A stretch of 5,430 nucleotides of DNA from Gp22-AA3 sp964384905. Its GTDB lineage: Bacteria > Acidobacteriota > Polarisedimenticolia > Gp22-AA2. The translations under genes and the position numbers were made by a program. Below the pieces are notes generated by a model. It was not told the DNA's origin. It worked only from the letters and a program-made list of their open reading frames with translations, and did no database searches. The first letter of the stretch is position 1, and each line of letters opens with the position of its first letter. This document shows positions 1 through 5,430 of the stretch, piece after piece. Where the stretch lies: positions 1 through 5,430 of the forward strand of contig CAYLND010000220.1 of assembly GCA_964384905.1 (NCBI GenBank). The letters run 5' to 3'.

Positions 1-738
1 GCTCACGGCGATCTCCTCGGGCGTCTCCGCCCCGATCGGAAGCCCGATCGGCGCGCGCACCTCGCTCAGGGCCTCGCGGGACATCCCGGCCGCCTCGGCG
101 CGCTCGAGGACCGTGGCGATTTTGCGCCGGCTGCCGATCAGGCCGACATAGGCGGCTCCCTTGCCGACCGTGTGGCACAGGGCGGCGAGATCGGTGCGAT
201 GACAGCGGGTCACGATGGTCACGCAAGCCCCGGGCGGGATCGCGGGCAATCCGGCCGAGAAGTCGTGCTCGACGCGCGCCGTACGGACCCCCTCGGGGAA
301 CCGCGCCGCCTCCAGGAAAGGCGCGCGATCGTCCACCACGGTCACGTCGAAGTCCAGACGGGAAGCCAGCCAGGCGACCTCACGGCCGACATGGCCGGCT
401 CCGAAGACGAACAGCGGCAGCGGCGGGCGGAGGATTTCGAGCAGCACGCGGGTGCTGCCGCCGCACACCATGCCGGTTGCGCCGTCTCCGTGCTCCGTGA
501 ACCGGTACTGCCGCTCGTCGCCGTGGCCGGCGAGCAGGACTTCGCGTGCGTCCTCGATCACCAGGGCCTCGAACGCCCCTCCGCCGACGCTGAAGAAGAT
601 CTCGCCGTCTTCGGTGATGATCATCCGGGAGCCGCGGGCGCGCGGCGTCGAGCCTTGGCGGGACACCACCGTCGCGACGACCAGGACGCGACCGGCGCGC
701 AGGAGACGCACGACTTCCTCGTGGAACTTCAGGGTCAC
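1..738 (-). CDS. xdhC: XdhC/CoxI-family molybdoenzyme maturation factor (3' end cut by window edge)
   Basis: XdhC-family proteins bind molybdenum cofactor, help its sulfuration and deliver it to xanthine dehydrogenase or aldehyde/CO-oxidase-type enzymes in the cytoplasm. The 246 visible residues include the N-terminal XdhC domain (GSTPRARG at 29-36, GGGAFE at 52-57, GMVCGG at 89-94 with Cys92). A Rossmann-type domain follows: FGAGHVG at 112-118, VVDDR at 134-138, YVGLIGSRRK at 197-206, and PIGLPIGAETPEEIAVS at 230-246. That last motif normally lies near the family's C-terminus, so only a short tail is probably missing. The GTG start follows the HEAT gene's stop after 1 bp and gives the usual N-terminal length. 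It has no clear ribosome site, so translation is probably coupled. A second GTG at 709-711 has a GAGGAA just upstream but would shorten the first helix. Residue 179 is Cys in TRCH, where relatives usually have Gly. No target molybdoenzyme is visible, so the partner is unknown. Confidence 0.92.
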   Translation of the reverse strand, partial: MTLKFHEEVVRLLRAGRVLVVATVVSRQGSTPRARGSRMIITEDGEIFFSVGGGAFEALVIEDAREVLLAGHGDERQYRFTEHGDGATGMVCGGSTRVLLEILRPPLPLFVFGAGHVGREVAWLASRLDFDVTVVDDRAPFLEAARFPEGVRTARVEHDFSAGLPAIPPGACVTIVTRCHRTDLAALCHTVGKGAAYVGLIGSRRKIATVLERAEAAGMSREALSEVRAPIGLPIGAETPEEIAVS

Positions 739-739
739 G

Positions 740-1708
740 TCAGTGGCTCGCGGCGAGCTGCTTCTGGCTCTGCTGCCACCAGCGCTCCCAGGCCTCCGGG
801 CGGGGCCCGAACGCCTGGCCGGTCAGCTGACGGAGCGTGTCGAGGGCTCCCTGCCGGTTGTCCGCGTTGGCGCCCTTCAGCTGATCGATCAGGAACGGGA
901 TCGAGGCCGAACCCTTGAACCGGCCGAGTTGGCTCATCGCAGCGAGACGGATCTCCCGGGTCGGATCGGTGGCGGCCATCGTCTTGAGGAGATCGACCAC
1001 CTGCGGATCCTGCTGGAGCTCGAGAGCCGAGAGGACCTCGCTGCGGACCTCCGGGGAGGCATGATGCAGGGGAGGCTTCAGGGCCTCGAGAGCCTCATGC
1101 GTCCGGAACATGCCGAGCGCCTGGACGGCGGCGCGCGCCACGTCGAGGCTCTCATGACCGGTCGCCGTCGCCAGGAACGGGATCCCCTTCGGATCGAGCA
1201 GCGCCCCGAGGGCGAAGCAAGTGCCGGCCAGGACGTCCGCCGGCTGGCCCTGCGTGCCCTCGAGAAGGGCGGCCAACGCCTCCGGGTCGCCGCCGTTCTC
1301 GTGGATCAATTGGGCGACCAGGATGCGGCTGTCGGTCTCCTCCGTGGTCGGCTTCATCCGGATCGGGTTGTACGGGATCATGCTGCGCTTGCCGAGTTTC
1401 AGGAGATCGCGGAGCGCGGCGCGTGCCTGCGGCTGCTCCATGTGCGCCAGGTAGATGATCGAGGGGGCGCGGTGCGCCTTGACCGGGCTGACGGCGCCCT
1501 TGGCGAAGACCTCGTAGTCTCCGTCGCGCAGGATCTTGTCGATCGCCTCCTGGGCATCCTGGCGCTCTTCGACGTCGTTGCTCTGGAGCTGGCTGTAGAG
1601 CGTCTGCACGTCATGGGCGGGGGCGCAAGCCGCCGCCAGCGCCGCGCCGATCACCGACAGGAGCGCGGCCGCGCGCCGTCCCTGCCGATCGCCGCCGAGC
1701 CGTCTCAT
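740..1708 (-). CDS. HEAT-repeat protein with N-terminal export/lipoprotein-like signal
   Basis: This 322-residue protein of unknown specific role is built largely of HEAT/PBS-lyase-like helical repeats, which usually serve as protein-binding scaffolds. Residues 1-12 are basic and 13-27 are hydrophobic, followed by Cys28 in LAAAC. This resembles a lipoprotein signal, but position -3 is Ala, with Leu at -4, so lipidation is uncertain; export is likely. Helical repeats run from about 33 to 297 and are clearest from 143 on (for example HESLDVARAAVQALGMF and SPEVRSEVLSALEL). The C-terminus carries TGQAFGPRPEAWERWW (296-311), a tryptophan-rich ending that I recall following HEAT repeats in proteins from Acidobacteria and Planctomycetes. 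The ATG overlaps the greA stop as ATGA, and AAGG lies 7 nt upstream (1716-1719), supporting this start. The stop is 1 bp from xdhC. Fold confidence is high; the function is not known to me. Confidence 0.88.
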   Translation of the reverse strand: MRRLGGDRQGRRAAALLSVIGAALAAACAPAHDVQTLYSQLQSNDVEERQDAQEAIDKILRDGDYEVFAKGAVSPVKAHRAPSIIYLAHMEQPQARAALRDLLKLGKRSMIPYNPIRMKPTTEETDSRILVAQLIHENGGDPEALAALLEGTQGQPADVLAGTCFALGALLDPKGIPFLATATGHESLDVARAAVQALGMFRTHEALEALKPPLHHASPEVRSEVLSALELQQDPQVVDLLKTMAATDPTREIRLAAMSQLGRFKGSASIPFLIDQLKGANADNRQGALDTLRQLTGQAFGPRPEAWERWWQQSQKQLAASH

Positions 1709-2181
1709 CGATGATCCTTGTCGTGCACGGTGGCCAGCTTGACGATCTCGTATACCCGCGTGCTCGCGGGGGTCTTGATGGTGACGCTCTCGCCGGGGCG
1801 GTGGCCGACGAGGGCCTTGCCGATGGGAGAGGTCACCGACACGAGCCCTTTCGCGAAATCGGCCATGTCGGGAATGACCAGCTCGTAGGTGACCGTCTTG
1901 CCGCTCTCCGCGTCGACCAGGCTGACGGACGAGCCGAGCGCCACGCGATCCTTGGGCAGTGATTCGATGTTGACCAGCGACAGCTCGGTGATCTGCTTCT
2001 GCAGATGACCGATGCGCGCCTTGACATATTGCTGCCGATCGAGCGCCGACCGGTACTCCGAGTTCTCGCGCAGATCCCCCATCTGGAGGGCGCGCTGAAT
2101 CTCCTTCGGGAGATCGACGCGGTACTCCTTCTCGAGCCCCTTCAACTCTCGTTCCAGCCTGTCGATCGCCTCGTGCAGCAC
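1705..2181 (-). CDS. greA: GreA/GreB-family transcript cleavage (elongation) factor
   Basis: Gre factors enter the secondary channel of RNA polymerase and stimulate cleavage of backtracked RNA, rescuing stalled elongation complexes. The protein has 158 residues, the same length as E. coli GreA. An N-terminal coiled coil (about 1-70) carries the tip motif MGDLRENSEY (34-43). Asp36 and Glu39 there match the two acidic residues (D41 and E44 in E. coli GreA) that coordinate catalytic magnesium. The C-terminal FKBP-like domain (about 75-150) shows the family signature VTSPIGKALVGHRPGESV (116-133) and ends with VYEIVKL (143-149). The start is GTG; the frame is open for ten more codons upstream but has no ATG there, and the predicted promoter and GAGG site fit the GTG. 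Compared with E. coli the N-terminus is about 5 residues shorter and the C-terminus slightly longer. It is the first gene of the leftward group and overlaps the HEAT gene by 4 bp. Whether it acts as GreA or as a second, specialised paralogue cannot be told here. Confidence 0.95.
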   Translation of the reverse strand: MLHEAIDRLERELKGLEKEYRVDLPKEIQRALQMGDLRENSEYRSALDRQQYVKARIGHLQKQITELSLVNIESLPKDRVALGSSVSLVDAESGKTVTYELVIPDMADFAKGLVSVTSPIGKALVGHRPGESVTIKTPASTRVYEIVKLATVHDKDHR

Positions 2182-2188
2182 CCGGAAG

Positions 2189-2192
2189 CCTC
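2189..2192 (-). promoter_or_regulatory. Ribosome binding site of greA (GAGG)
   Basis: GAGG reads on the minus strand with a 7-nt spacer to the GTG at 2179-2181. It decides the start, because no ATG exists in the short open stretch upstream before the in-frame TAG at 2212-2214. Confidence 0.65.
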
Positions 2193-2221
2193 GGCGGTGG
2201 ATGTACGGGTTCTACCGTGAA

Positions 2222-2251
2222 ACTCTAGCATCCGCATTCCGAGGTTGTCAA
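2222..2251 (-). promoter_or_regulatory. Sigma70-type promoter of the greA-HEAT-xdhC group
   Basis: On the minus strand a perfect -35 TTGACA (2246-2251) is followed after 18 bp by TAGAGT (2222-2227), which matches the -10 consensus at 4 of 6 positions. A TG one base before the -10 makes it an extended -10. The transcript should start near 2215, leaving a leader of about 34 nt before the greA GTG. The position and the good -35 support it; it is a motif-based prediction. Confidence 0.6.
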
Positions 2252-2268
2252 AAACGGGCGAGGCGGGT

Positions 2269-2288
2269 GGGGGGCCTTTCGGCCCCCC
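2269..2288. other. Perfect 8-bp GC hairpin between the divergent promoters
   Basis: GGGGGGCC (2269-2276) and GGCCCCCC (2281-2288) form a perfect stem around a 4-nt loop: TTTC on the plus strand, GAAA (a GNRA-type loop) on the minus strand. A weak outer pairing of CGAG (2259-2262) with CTCG (2293-2296) could extend it. No T tract follows directly on either strand; on the minus strand five T's come about 17 nt later, inside the greA -35 region. It resembles a strong terminator stem but lacks the run of U's, and it lies upstream of both predicted promoters, so its role is unclear. Confidence 0.6.
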
Positions 2289-2323
2289 GTGTCTCGGGTT
2301 GGGATGTTGGGAGGATTCGGGAC

Positions 2324-2428
2324 TTACCTAAAGCCCATATATGCGCACTGTGAATATTGACATTTGCTTGAGGCCAAAGCACATATACAAGCCTTCTGCG
2401 AAACAATCTATGCCTCTTTTCGCAAGAG
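2324..2428. other. AT-richer intergenic island without a recognisable gene
   Basis: By hand count this stretch is about 42 percent G+C, far below the flanking genes. It contains the palindrome CATATATG (2336-2343), a TTGACA (2357-2362) with only poorly spaced -10 candidates, and a small hairpin CTCTT/AAGAG (2414-2428). The rest of the gap (2429-2539) is GC-rich and holds short inverted repeats only (GGCTCC/GGAGCC at 2439-2462, GGCCA/TGGCC at 2502-2517, GGACG/CGTCC at 2523-2535). Regulatory DNA or a small RNA is possible; nothing here proves either. Confidence 0.4.
2330..2387. repeat. 12-bp near-direct repeat, 46 bp apart
   Basis: AAAGCCCATATA (2330-2341) and AAAGCACATATA (2376-2387) differ at one base and are offset by 46 bp, inside the AT-richer island between the divergent genes. 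The spacing is between four and five helical turns. A pair of protein-binding sites is one possible reading; chance similarity in AT-rich DNA is another. Confidence 0.4.
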
Positions 2429-2539
2429 TCAAGCCCGAGGCTCCAGGGGATGCCGCGGAGCCCGGTTACAGGAGCGTCATCGGCACCACAAATCCCGCGC
2501 TGGCCACGACTTTGGCCCGGCGGGACGCCCCGTCCTCGA

Positions 2540-2569
2540 TTGACTTGCCGCGCGGGAGTCGTCTATGAT
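2540..2569 (+). promoter_or_regulatory. Sigma70-type promoter of the ccm operon
   Basis: TTGACT (2540-2545, 5 of 6 consensus) and TATGAT (2564-2569, 5 of 6) are separated by 18 bp. Transcription should begin near 2576, giving a leader of about 39 nt before ccmE. A short inverted repeat, GGACG/CGTCC (2523-2535), sits just upstream of the -35 box and could be an operator or chance. Confidence 0.65.
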
Positions 2570-2599
2570 TTTGTGCGTCCAGCGATTTCCTCACGACGC

Positions 2600-2605
2600 G
2601 GAGAG
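2600..2605 (+). promoter_or_regulatory. Ribosome binding site of ccmE (GGAGAG)
   Basis: GGAGAG ends 9 nt before the ATG at 2615-2617. It supports this ATG over the upstream in-frame ATG at 2450, which lies before the predicted promoter. Confidence 0.6.
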
Positions 2606-2614
2606 CATCCCGCC

Positions 2615-3034
2615 ATGGCGCAACCGATCTCCCGGAAGGTCGTCATCACCATCGGGCTGCTGGTGGCCGGTTTCGCCGTGCTGTTCAGCGTCGGGTTGAA
2701 GGGGTCCCTGGTTTACTACCTGACGGTGTCCGAGTTCATGGACCCGGGACACCGCACCGACTTGGGCGACAACTTCCGCGTCAACGGCAACGTCCAGCCC
2801 GGCTCCATTCAGAGGACCCCGGGTTCCCCCGGCGCGCGCTTCGTTCTGACGGACGGCGTCAAGCAGCTTCCCGTGGTCTATCGCAAGGAAGTGCCCGATA
2901 CCTTCGTCGACGGCTCCGAAGCGGTGGTCGAAGGCTCCCTCGGCTCCGACGGAACCTTCGAGGCGGTGACCCTGCTGGCGAAGTGCCCCTCCAAGTACGA
3001 GGCCCAGAACCGTCGGTCGTCGTCGCTCCGCTGA
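2615..3034 (+). CDS. ccmE: Cytochrome c maturation heme chaperone CcmE, cysteine variant
   Basis: CcmE takes heme from the CcmABCD machinery, holds it covalently on the outer face of the cytoplasmic membrane and passes it to CcmF. The 139-residue product has one N-terminal membrane anchor (about 9-28) and an OB-fold domain. Family features include YYLTVSEF (34-41), FRVNGNVQPGSIQR (54-67), FVLTD (76-80), VVYRKEVPDTFVDG (87-100), VVEGSL (104-109) and the C-terminal LAKCPSKYE (121-129). In the usual family the last motif is AKHxxxY, with His as covalent heme ligand; here it is Cys124 (codon 2984-2986), with Tyr128 kept. This is the CxxxY type known from archaea and Desulfovibrio-like bacteria. 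The length is slightly below that of E. coli CcmE (159). It is the first gene of the operon, followed 3 bp later by ccmF. Identity is very secure; that Cys124 binds heme is inferred from the family. Confidence 0.95.
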   Translation: MAQPISRKVVITIGLLVAGFAVLFSVGLKGSLVYYLTVSEFMDPGHRTDLGDNFRVNGNVQPGSIQRTPGSPGARFVLTDGVKQLPVVYRKEVPDTFVDGSEAVVEGSLGSDGTFEAVTLLAKCPSKYEAQNRRSSSLR

Positions 3035-3037
3035 CCG

Positions 3038-5029
3038 ATGGCCGATCTGGGGACCCTCTGCCTGCTCCTCGCCCTCGTCACGTCGGCCTGGGCGGTGGTC
3101 GCCTCGTACAACGGCTGGCGCGCCCGGCTGGGCGAGCTGGTGCTCAGCGCCGAGAGGGCCGTGCACGCCACCTGGGTCCTGGTGGCGCTGGCCGTGGTCA
3201 GCCTGGAGTACTGCATCTTCACCGATCGGTTCGATCTGGAGTACGTGGCGTCGTACTCCAATCGCGCCCTGCCCGCGGTCTACAAGATCACCGCCTTGTG
3301 GGGAGGGCAGGCCGGGTCACTCCTGTTCTGGGAGTTCATCCTGATCACCTATGCGGCCGTGATCGTCCTCACGAACCGCAGGCGCAATCGCGTTCTGATG
3401 CCGCTCGTGGTGACGACGCTCCTGACGGTCTCGACCTTCTTCCTGGGGCTGGTCAATTTCCTGGCCCGGCCGTTCCTCCGCCTGGCGTCGGCGCCCGAGG
3501 ACGGCGCCGGTCTCAATCCGCAGCTGCAGAACCCGTTCATGGCGATCCACCCGCCGTGTCTCTACCTGGGATACGTCGGGCTGACGCTGCCGTTCGCGTT
3601 CGCGATGGCGGCGCTGGCCACCGGCCGCCTGGACGATACCTGGTTTCGCACCACGCGGCGCTGGACGATCCTGTCGTGGTTCTTCCTCGGGACCGGCATC
3701 CTCCTCGGCGGATGGTGGGCCTACGTCGAGCTGGGCTGGGGCGGCTACTGGGCATGGGACCCGGTGGAAAACGCCTCGCTGATCCCCTGGCTCACCTGCA
3801 CCGCCTTCCTGCACTCGGTGATGATCGAGGAGCGCAAGAAGATGCTGCGCGTCTGGAACCTGGCGCTCGTCATCATGAGCTTCCTCCTGGCGATTCTCGG
3901 AACGTTCATCACGCGGAGCGGCGTCATCTCCTCGGTGCACTCCTTCACGAAGTCGAACGTCGGGCCGGTCTTCGCCGGCTTCCTGGGGTTCGCCGTCCTG
4001 CTGTCGGTCGGGCTGCTCCTGCACCGTGTTCCCGCGCTCAAGAGCACGCACCGTCTCGACTCGTTCGTGTCGCGCGAGAGCACCTTCCTGTTCAACAACC
4101 TGCTCCTGGTCGGCGCCGCCTTCGCGGTGCTGTGGGGCACCCTCTTTCCGATCCTGTCCGAGGCGGTGCGGGGTGTGAAGATCACCGTGGGCCCGCCGTT
4201 CTTCAACGAGGTGATGGTGCCGATCGCGTTCGCGCTCTTGACCCTCGCCGGCATCTGCCCGGTGATCGCCTGGCGGCGGGCCAGCCCCGACCGGCTCCTG
4301 GAGAAGATCCAGATTCCGTTCTGGTCCCTCCTCGGCGGGGCCGGCGCGCTCCTCCTCTTCGGCGTGCGCGACGTCTACGCCCTCGTGTCGTTCTCGCTCG
4401 CGACCTTCGTCATCGCCACCACGGCGATGGAGTTCTATTGGGGCGCCCGCGCGCGGCAGCGCGTGAGCGGGCGGGGCTTCGGCGCCTCTCTCCTCGGCCT
4501 GGTCGATCGCAACAAGCGCCGCTACGGCGGGTTCGTCGTCCACCTCGGCTTCGTCCTCATCCTGATCGGCGTGACCGGCTCGTCCGCCTTCAAGCAGGAG
4601 GCGACCGCCTCGCTCAAGCGCGGCGAGAGCTTCTCGGTCGGACGCTACCGCATGGTGTTCCAGGACATGGTCAGCGACGACAACGCCAACCGCGAGTTCA
4701 TGGGTGCGCGGCTGGCGGTCTTCGACGGCGATCGCGCTGCGGGCACGCTCGTGCCCGGCCAGAACTTCTACAAGGCCGGGCAGAATCCCTCGACCGAGGT
4801 CGACATCCGCTCCACCCTGCGCGACGACCTGTATCTCATCCTGACGGGGTTCGAGCCGCAGGAGGGGCGCGCCACCCTGAAGGCCTACCTGAACCCGCTG
4901 GTCAACTGGATCTGGATCGGCGGCGGCGTGCTGATCCTGGGCGCCTGGTTCGCGATGCTGCCCGACCTCCGGGATCGGCGGCGCGACGCCCTCTCCCGCC
5001 TGCGTCAGGTGGAGAGTCGTGCGGCCTGA
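3038..5029 (+). CDS. ccmF: Cytochrome c heme lyase subunit CcmF
   Basis: CcmF is the integral membrane part of the system I holocytochrome c synthase. It accepts heme from CcmE and attaches it to CXXCH cysteines outside the membrane. The 663-residue product is full length (E. coli 647) with many hydrophobic segments throughout. The heme-handling WWD domain lies at about 224-250 (GGWWAYVELGWGGYWAWDP). Four conserved histidines are recognisable from their motifs: His171 in MAIHPP, His259 in FLHS, His301 in SSVHSF and His502 in FVVHLG. They correspond to the two periplasmic and two membrane heme-ligand histidines of E. coli CcmF. A large extracytoplasmic segment (about 518-620) precedes the last membrane helix (about 621-641). 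The ATG follows the ccmE stop by 3 bp without a clear ribosome site, so coupling is likely. The C-terminus overlaps the next gene by 11 bp. Confidence 0.97.
   Translation: MADLGTLCLLLALVTSAWAVVASYNGWRARLGELVLSAERAVHATWVLVALAVVSLEYCIFTDRFDLEYVASYSNRALPAVYKITALWGGQAGSLLFWEFILITYAAVIVLTNRRRNRVLMPLVVTTLLTVSTFFLGLVNFLARPFLRLASAPEDGAGLNPQLQNPFMAIHPPCLYLGYVGLTLPFAFAMAALATGRLDDTWFRTTRRWTILSWFFLGTGILLGGWWAYVELGWGGYWAWDPVENASLIPWLTCTAFLHSVMIEERKKMLRVWNLALVIMSFLLAILGTFITRSGVISSVHSFTKSNVGPVFAGFLGFAVLLSVGLLLHRVPALKSTHRLDSFVSRESTFLFNNLLLVGAAFAVLWGTLFPILSEAVRGVKITVGPPFFNEVMVPIAFALLTLAGICPVIAWRRASPDRLLEKIQIPFWSLLGGAGALLLFGVRDVYALVSFSLATFVIATTAMEFYWGARARQRVSGRGFGASLLGLVDRNKRRYGGFVVHLGFVLILIGVTGSSAFKQEATASLKRGESFSVGRYRMVFQDMVSDDNANREFMGARLAVFDGDRAAGTLVPGQNFYKAGQNPSTEVDIRSTLRDDLYLILTGFEPQEGRATLKAYLNPLVNWIWIGGGVLILGAWFAMLPDLRDRRRDALSRLRQVESRAA
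5007..5012 (+). promoter_or_regulatory. Ribosome binding site of the ccmH-type gene (AGGTGG)
   Basis: AGGTGG lies inside the end of ccmF, 6 nt before the GTG at 5019-5021. It supports that GTG as start; the resulting reading frame begins directly with a basic region and a signal-like hydrophobic stretch. Confidence 0.5.
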
Positions 5030-5430
5030 CACGCCCCGCCTCCATCCGGACCACGGCGCCGCGCGCCGCCGGAATCCCGTCCTGCTCCTCGCTCTGAGCG
5101 CGGCTCTCGGCGCCGCCGTTGGCGCTGCGCCGGCGGCCGAGCGGACGCCGCAGCAGCAGGTGGAGGAGAGACTGATGTGCTACTGCGGCTGCTCCGATCT
5201 GACCGTGCGCGTGTGCACCTGCGGCACCGCCGATGCCATTCGCCAGGAGATCGCCGATCACCTGAGCCGGGGAGAGGCGGCCGACGAGGTGGTGGCCGGT
5301 TTCGCGGCGCGCTACGGCGCGCAGATCCGCTCGGCGCCGACCACGACGGGGTTCGACCTGGTCGCCTGGATCACGCCGTTCGCGGCCCTTCTGCTGTCGG
5401 GAGCCGCCCTCGTCGCCGTCGTGCGCCGCT
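5019..5430 (+). CDS. ccmH: CcmH-family cytochrome c maturation protein with extra cysteines (3' end cut by window edge)
   Basis: CcmH proteins work with CcmF outside the membrane and handle the CXXCH thiols of apocytochrome c so that heme can be attached. The 137 visible residues are: a basic start (1-20), a hydrophobic signal or anchor (21-37, possible AxA cleavage near 39), the cysteine region LMCYCGCSDLTVRVCTC (52-68), a helical part (71-99) ending in FAARYGAQI, and a hydrophobic membrane segment (about 113-135) followed by Arg-Arg. The order and the ARYG...P...WI.PF pattern fit CcmH/CycL. The usual LRCxxC pair is absent; instead Cys54, 56, 58, 66 and 68 form CxCxC-x7-CxC. The GTG start overlaps ccmF by 11 bp and has AGGTGG 6 nt upstream. 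The gene may continue into a CcmI-like TPR part or stop shortly after the edge; this cannot be seen. Confidence 0.88.
   Translation, partial: MRPDTPRLHPDHGAARRRNPVLLLALSAALGAAVGAAPAAERTPQQQVEERLMCYCGCSDLTVRVCTCGTADAIRQEIADHLSRGEAADEVVAGFAARYGAQIRSAPTTTGFDLVAWITPFAALLLSGAALVAVVRR

Noticed and set aside
31..51. Two tandem copies of CCCGATCGG, each containing the palindrome CCGATCGG
   Set aside because: They encode the conserved PIGLPIG motif of XdhC, and the repeat follows from coding two Pro-Ile-Gly units with preferred codons.
215..1714. Long plus-strand reading frame of 499 codons across the xdhC and HEAT genes
   Set aside because: It is antisense to two well-supported genes, rich in Arg/Ser/Pro and without any recognisable domain; such frames are common opposite GC-rich genes.
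2357..2389. TTGACA followed by CATATA/TATACA as another plus-strand promoter
   Set aside because: The spacers are 19 or 21 bp, outside the good range. It could still be active for a small RNA but is not supportable as a feature.
2341..2568. 75-codon plus-strand frame in the intergenic region
   Set aside because: It has no ribosome site, no recognisable motif, runs through the AT-richer island and ends inside the ccm promoter -10 box.
2450..2614. Upstream ATG that would add 55 residues to CcmE
   Set aside because: The extension precedes the predicted promoter, is Pro/Arg-rich and would displace the N-terminal membrane anchor; the ATG at 2615 has a GGAGAG site.
2983..5097. 704-codon plus-strand and 571-codon minus-strand (3317-5032) frames over ccmF
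   Set aside because: ccmF has full-length family motifs in its own frame. The others are low-complexity Arg/Pro/Gly/Glu shadows caused by third-position G/C bias.

Overview
This is a GC-rich bacterial window, apart from one AT-richer intergenic patch. It holds two divergent gene groups separated by about 430 bp. The minus-strand group reads leftwards: greA, then a HEAT-repeat lipoprotein-like gene, then an xdhC-family gene cut by the left edge. The plus-strand group reads rightwards: ccmE, ccmF and a ccmH-type gene cut by the right edge. The GreA variant, the HEAT protein ending in an FG..PEAWERWW motif, and the cysteine-type CcmE all suggest an Acidobacteriota-like or other deep-branching, mostly uncultured lineage. 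That placement is inference; no rRNA or marker gene here proves it.

Left half (1-2181, minus). greA starts at a GTG with a GAGG ribosome binding site. It is preceded by a good sigma70-type promoter (TTGACA, 18 bp, TAGAGT with an extended TG). The HEAT gene overlaps greA by 4 bp (ATGA), and xdhC follows the HEAT stop after 1 bp (TGAcGTG). All three are therefore probably one translationally coupled transcript joining a transcription-elongation factor, an exported scaffold-like protein and a molybdoenzyme maturation factor. No shared pathway is obvious.

Middle (2182-2614). This intergenic stretch carries the greA promoter, a perfect 8-bp GC hairpin, a roughly 105-bp AT-richer island with a 12-bp near-direct repeat, several short hairpins, and the ccm promoter (TTGACT, 18 bp, TATGAT). 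I see no convincing gene in it.

Right half (2615-5430, plus). ccmE, ccmF and ccmH form a tight operon (3-bp gap, then an 11-bp overlap) for cytochrome c maturation system I. CcmE carries heme outside the cytoplasmic membrane, CcmF (with CcmH) ligates it to the apocytochrome, and CcmH handles the CXXCH thiols. Two parts are atypical. The CcmE heme-binding histidine is replaced by cysteine (CPSKY). CcmH has a CxCxC-x7-CxC cluster instead of the usual single LRCxxC pair. No ccmG lies between ccmF and ccmH. This variant cytochrome c maturation module is the most interesting content of the window.
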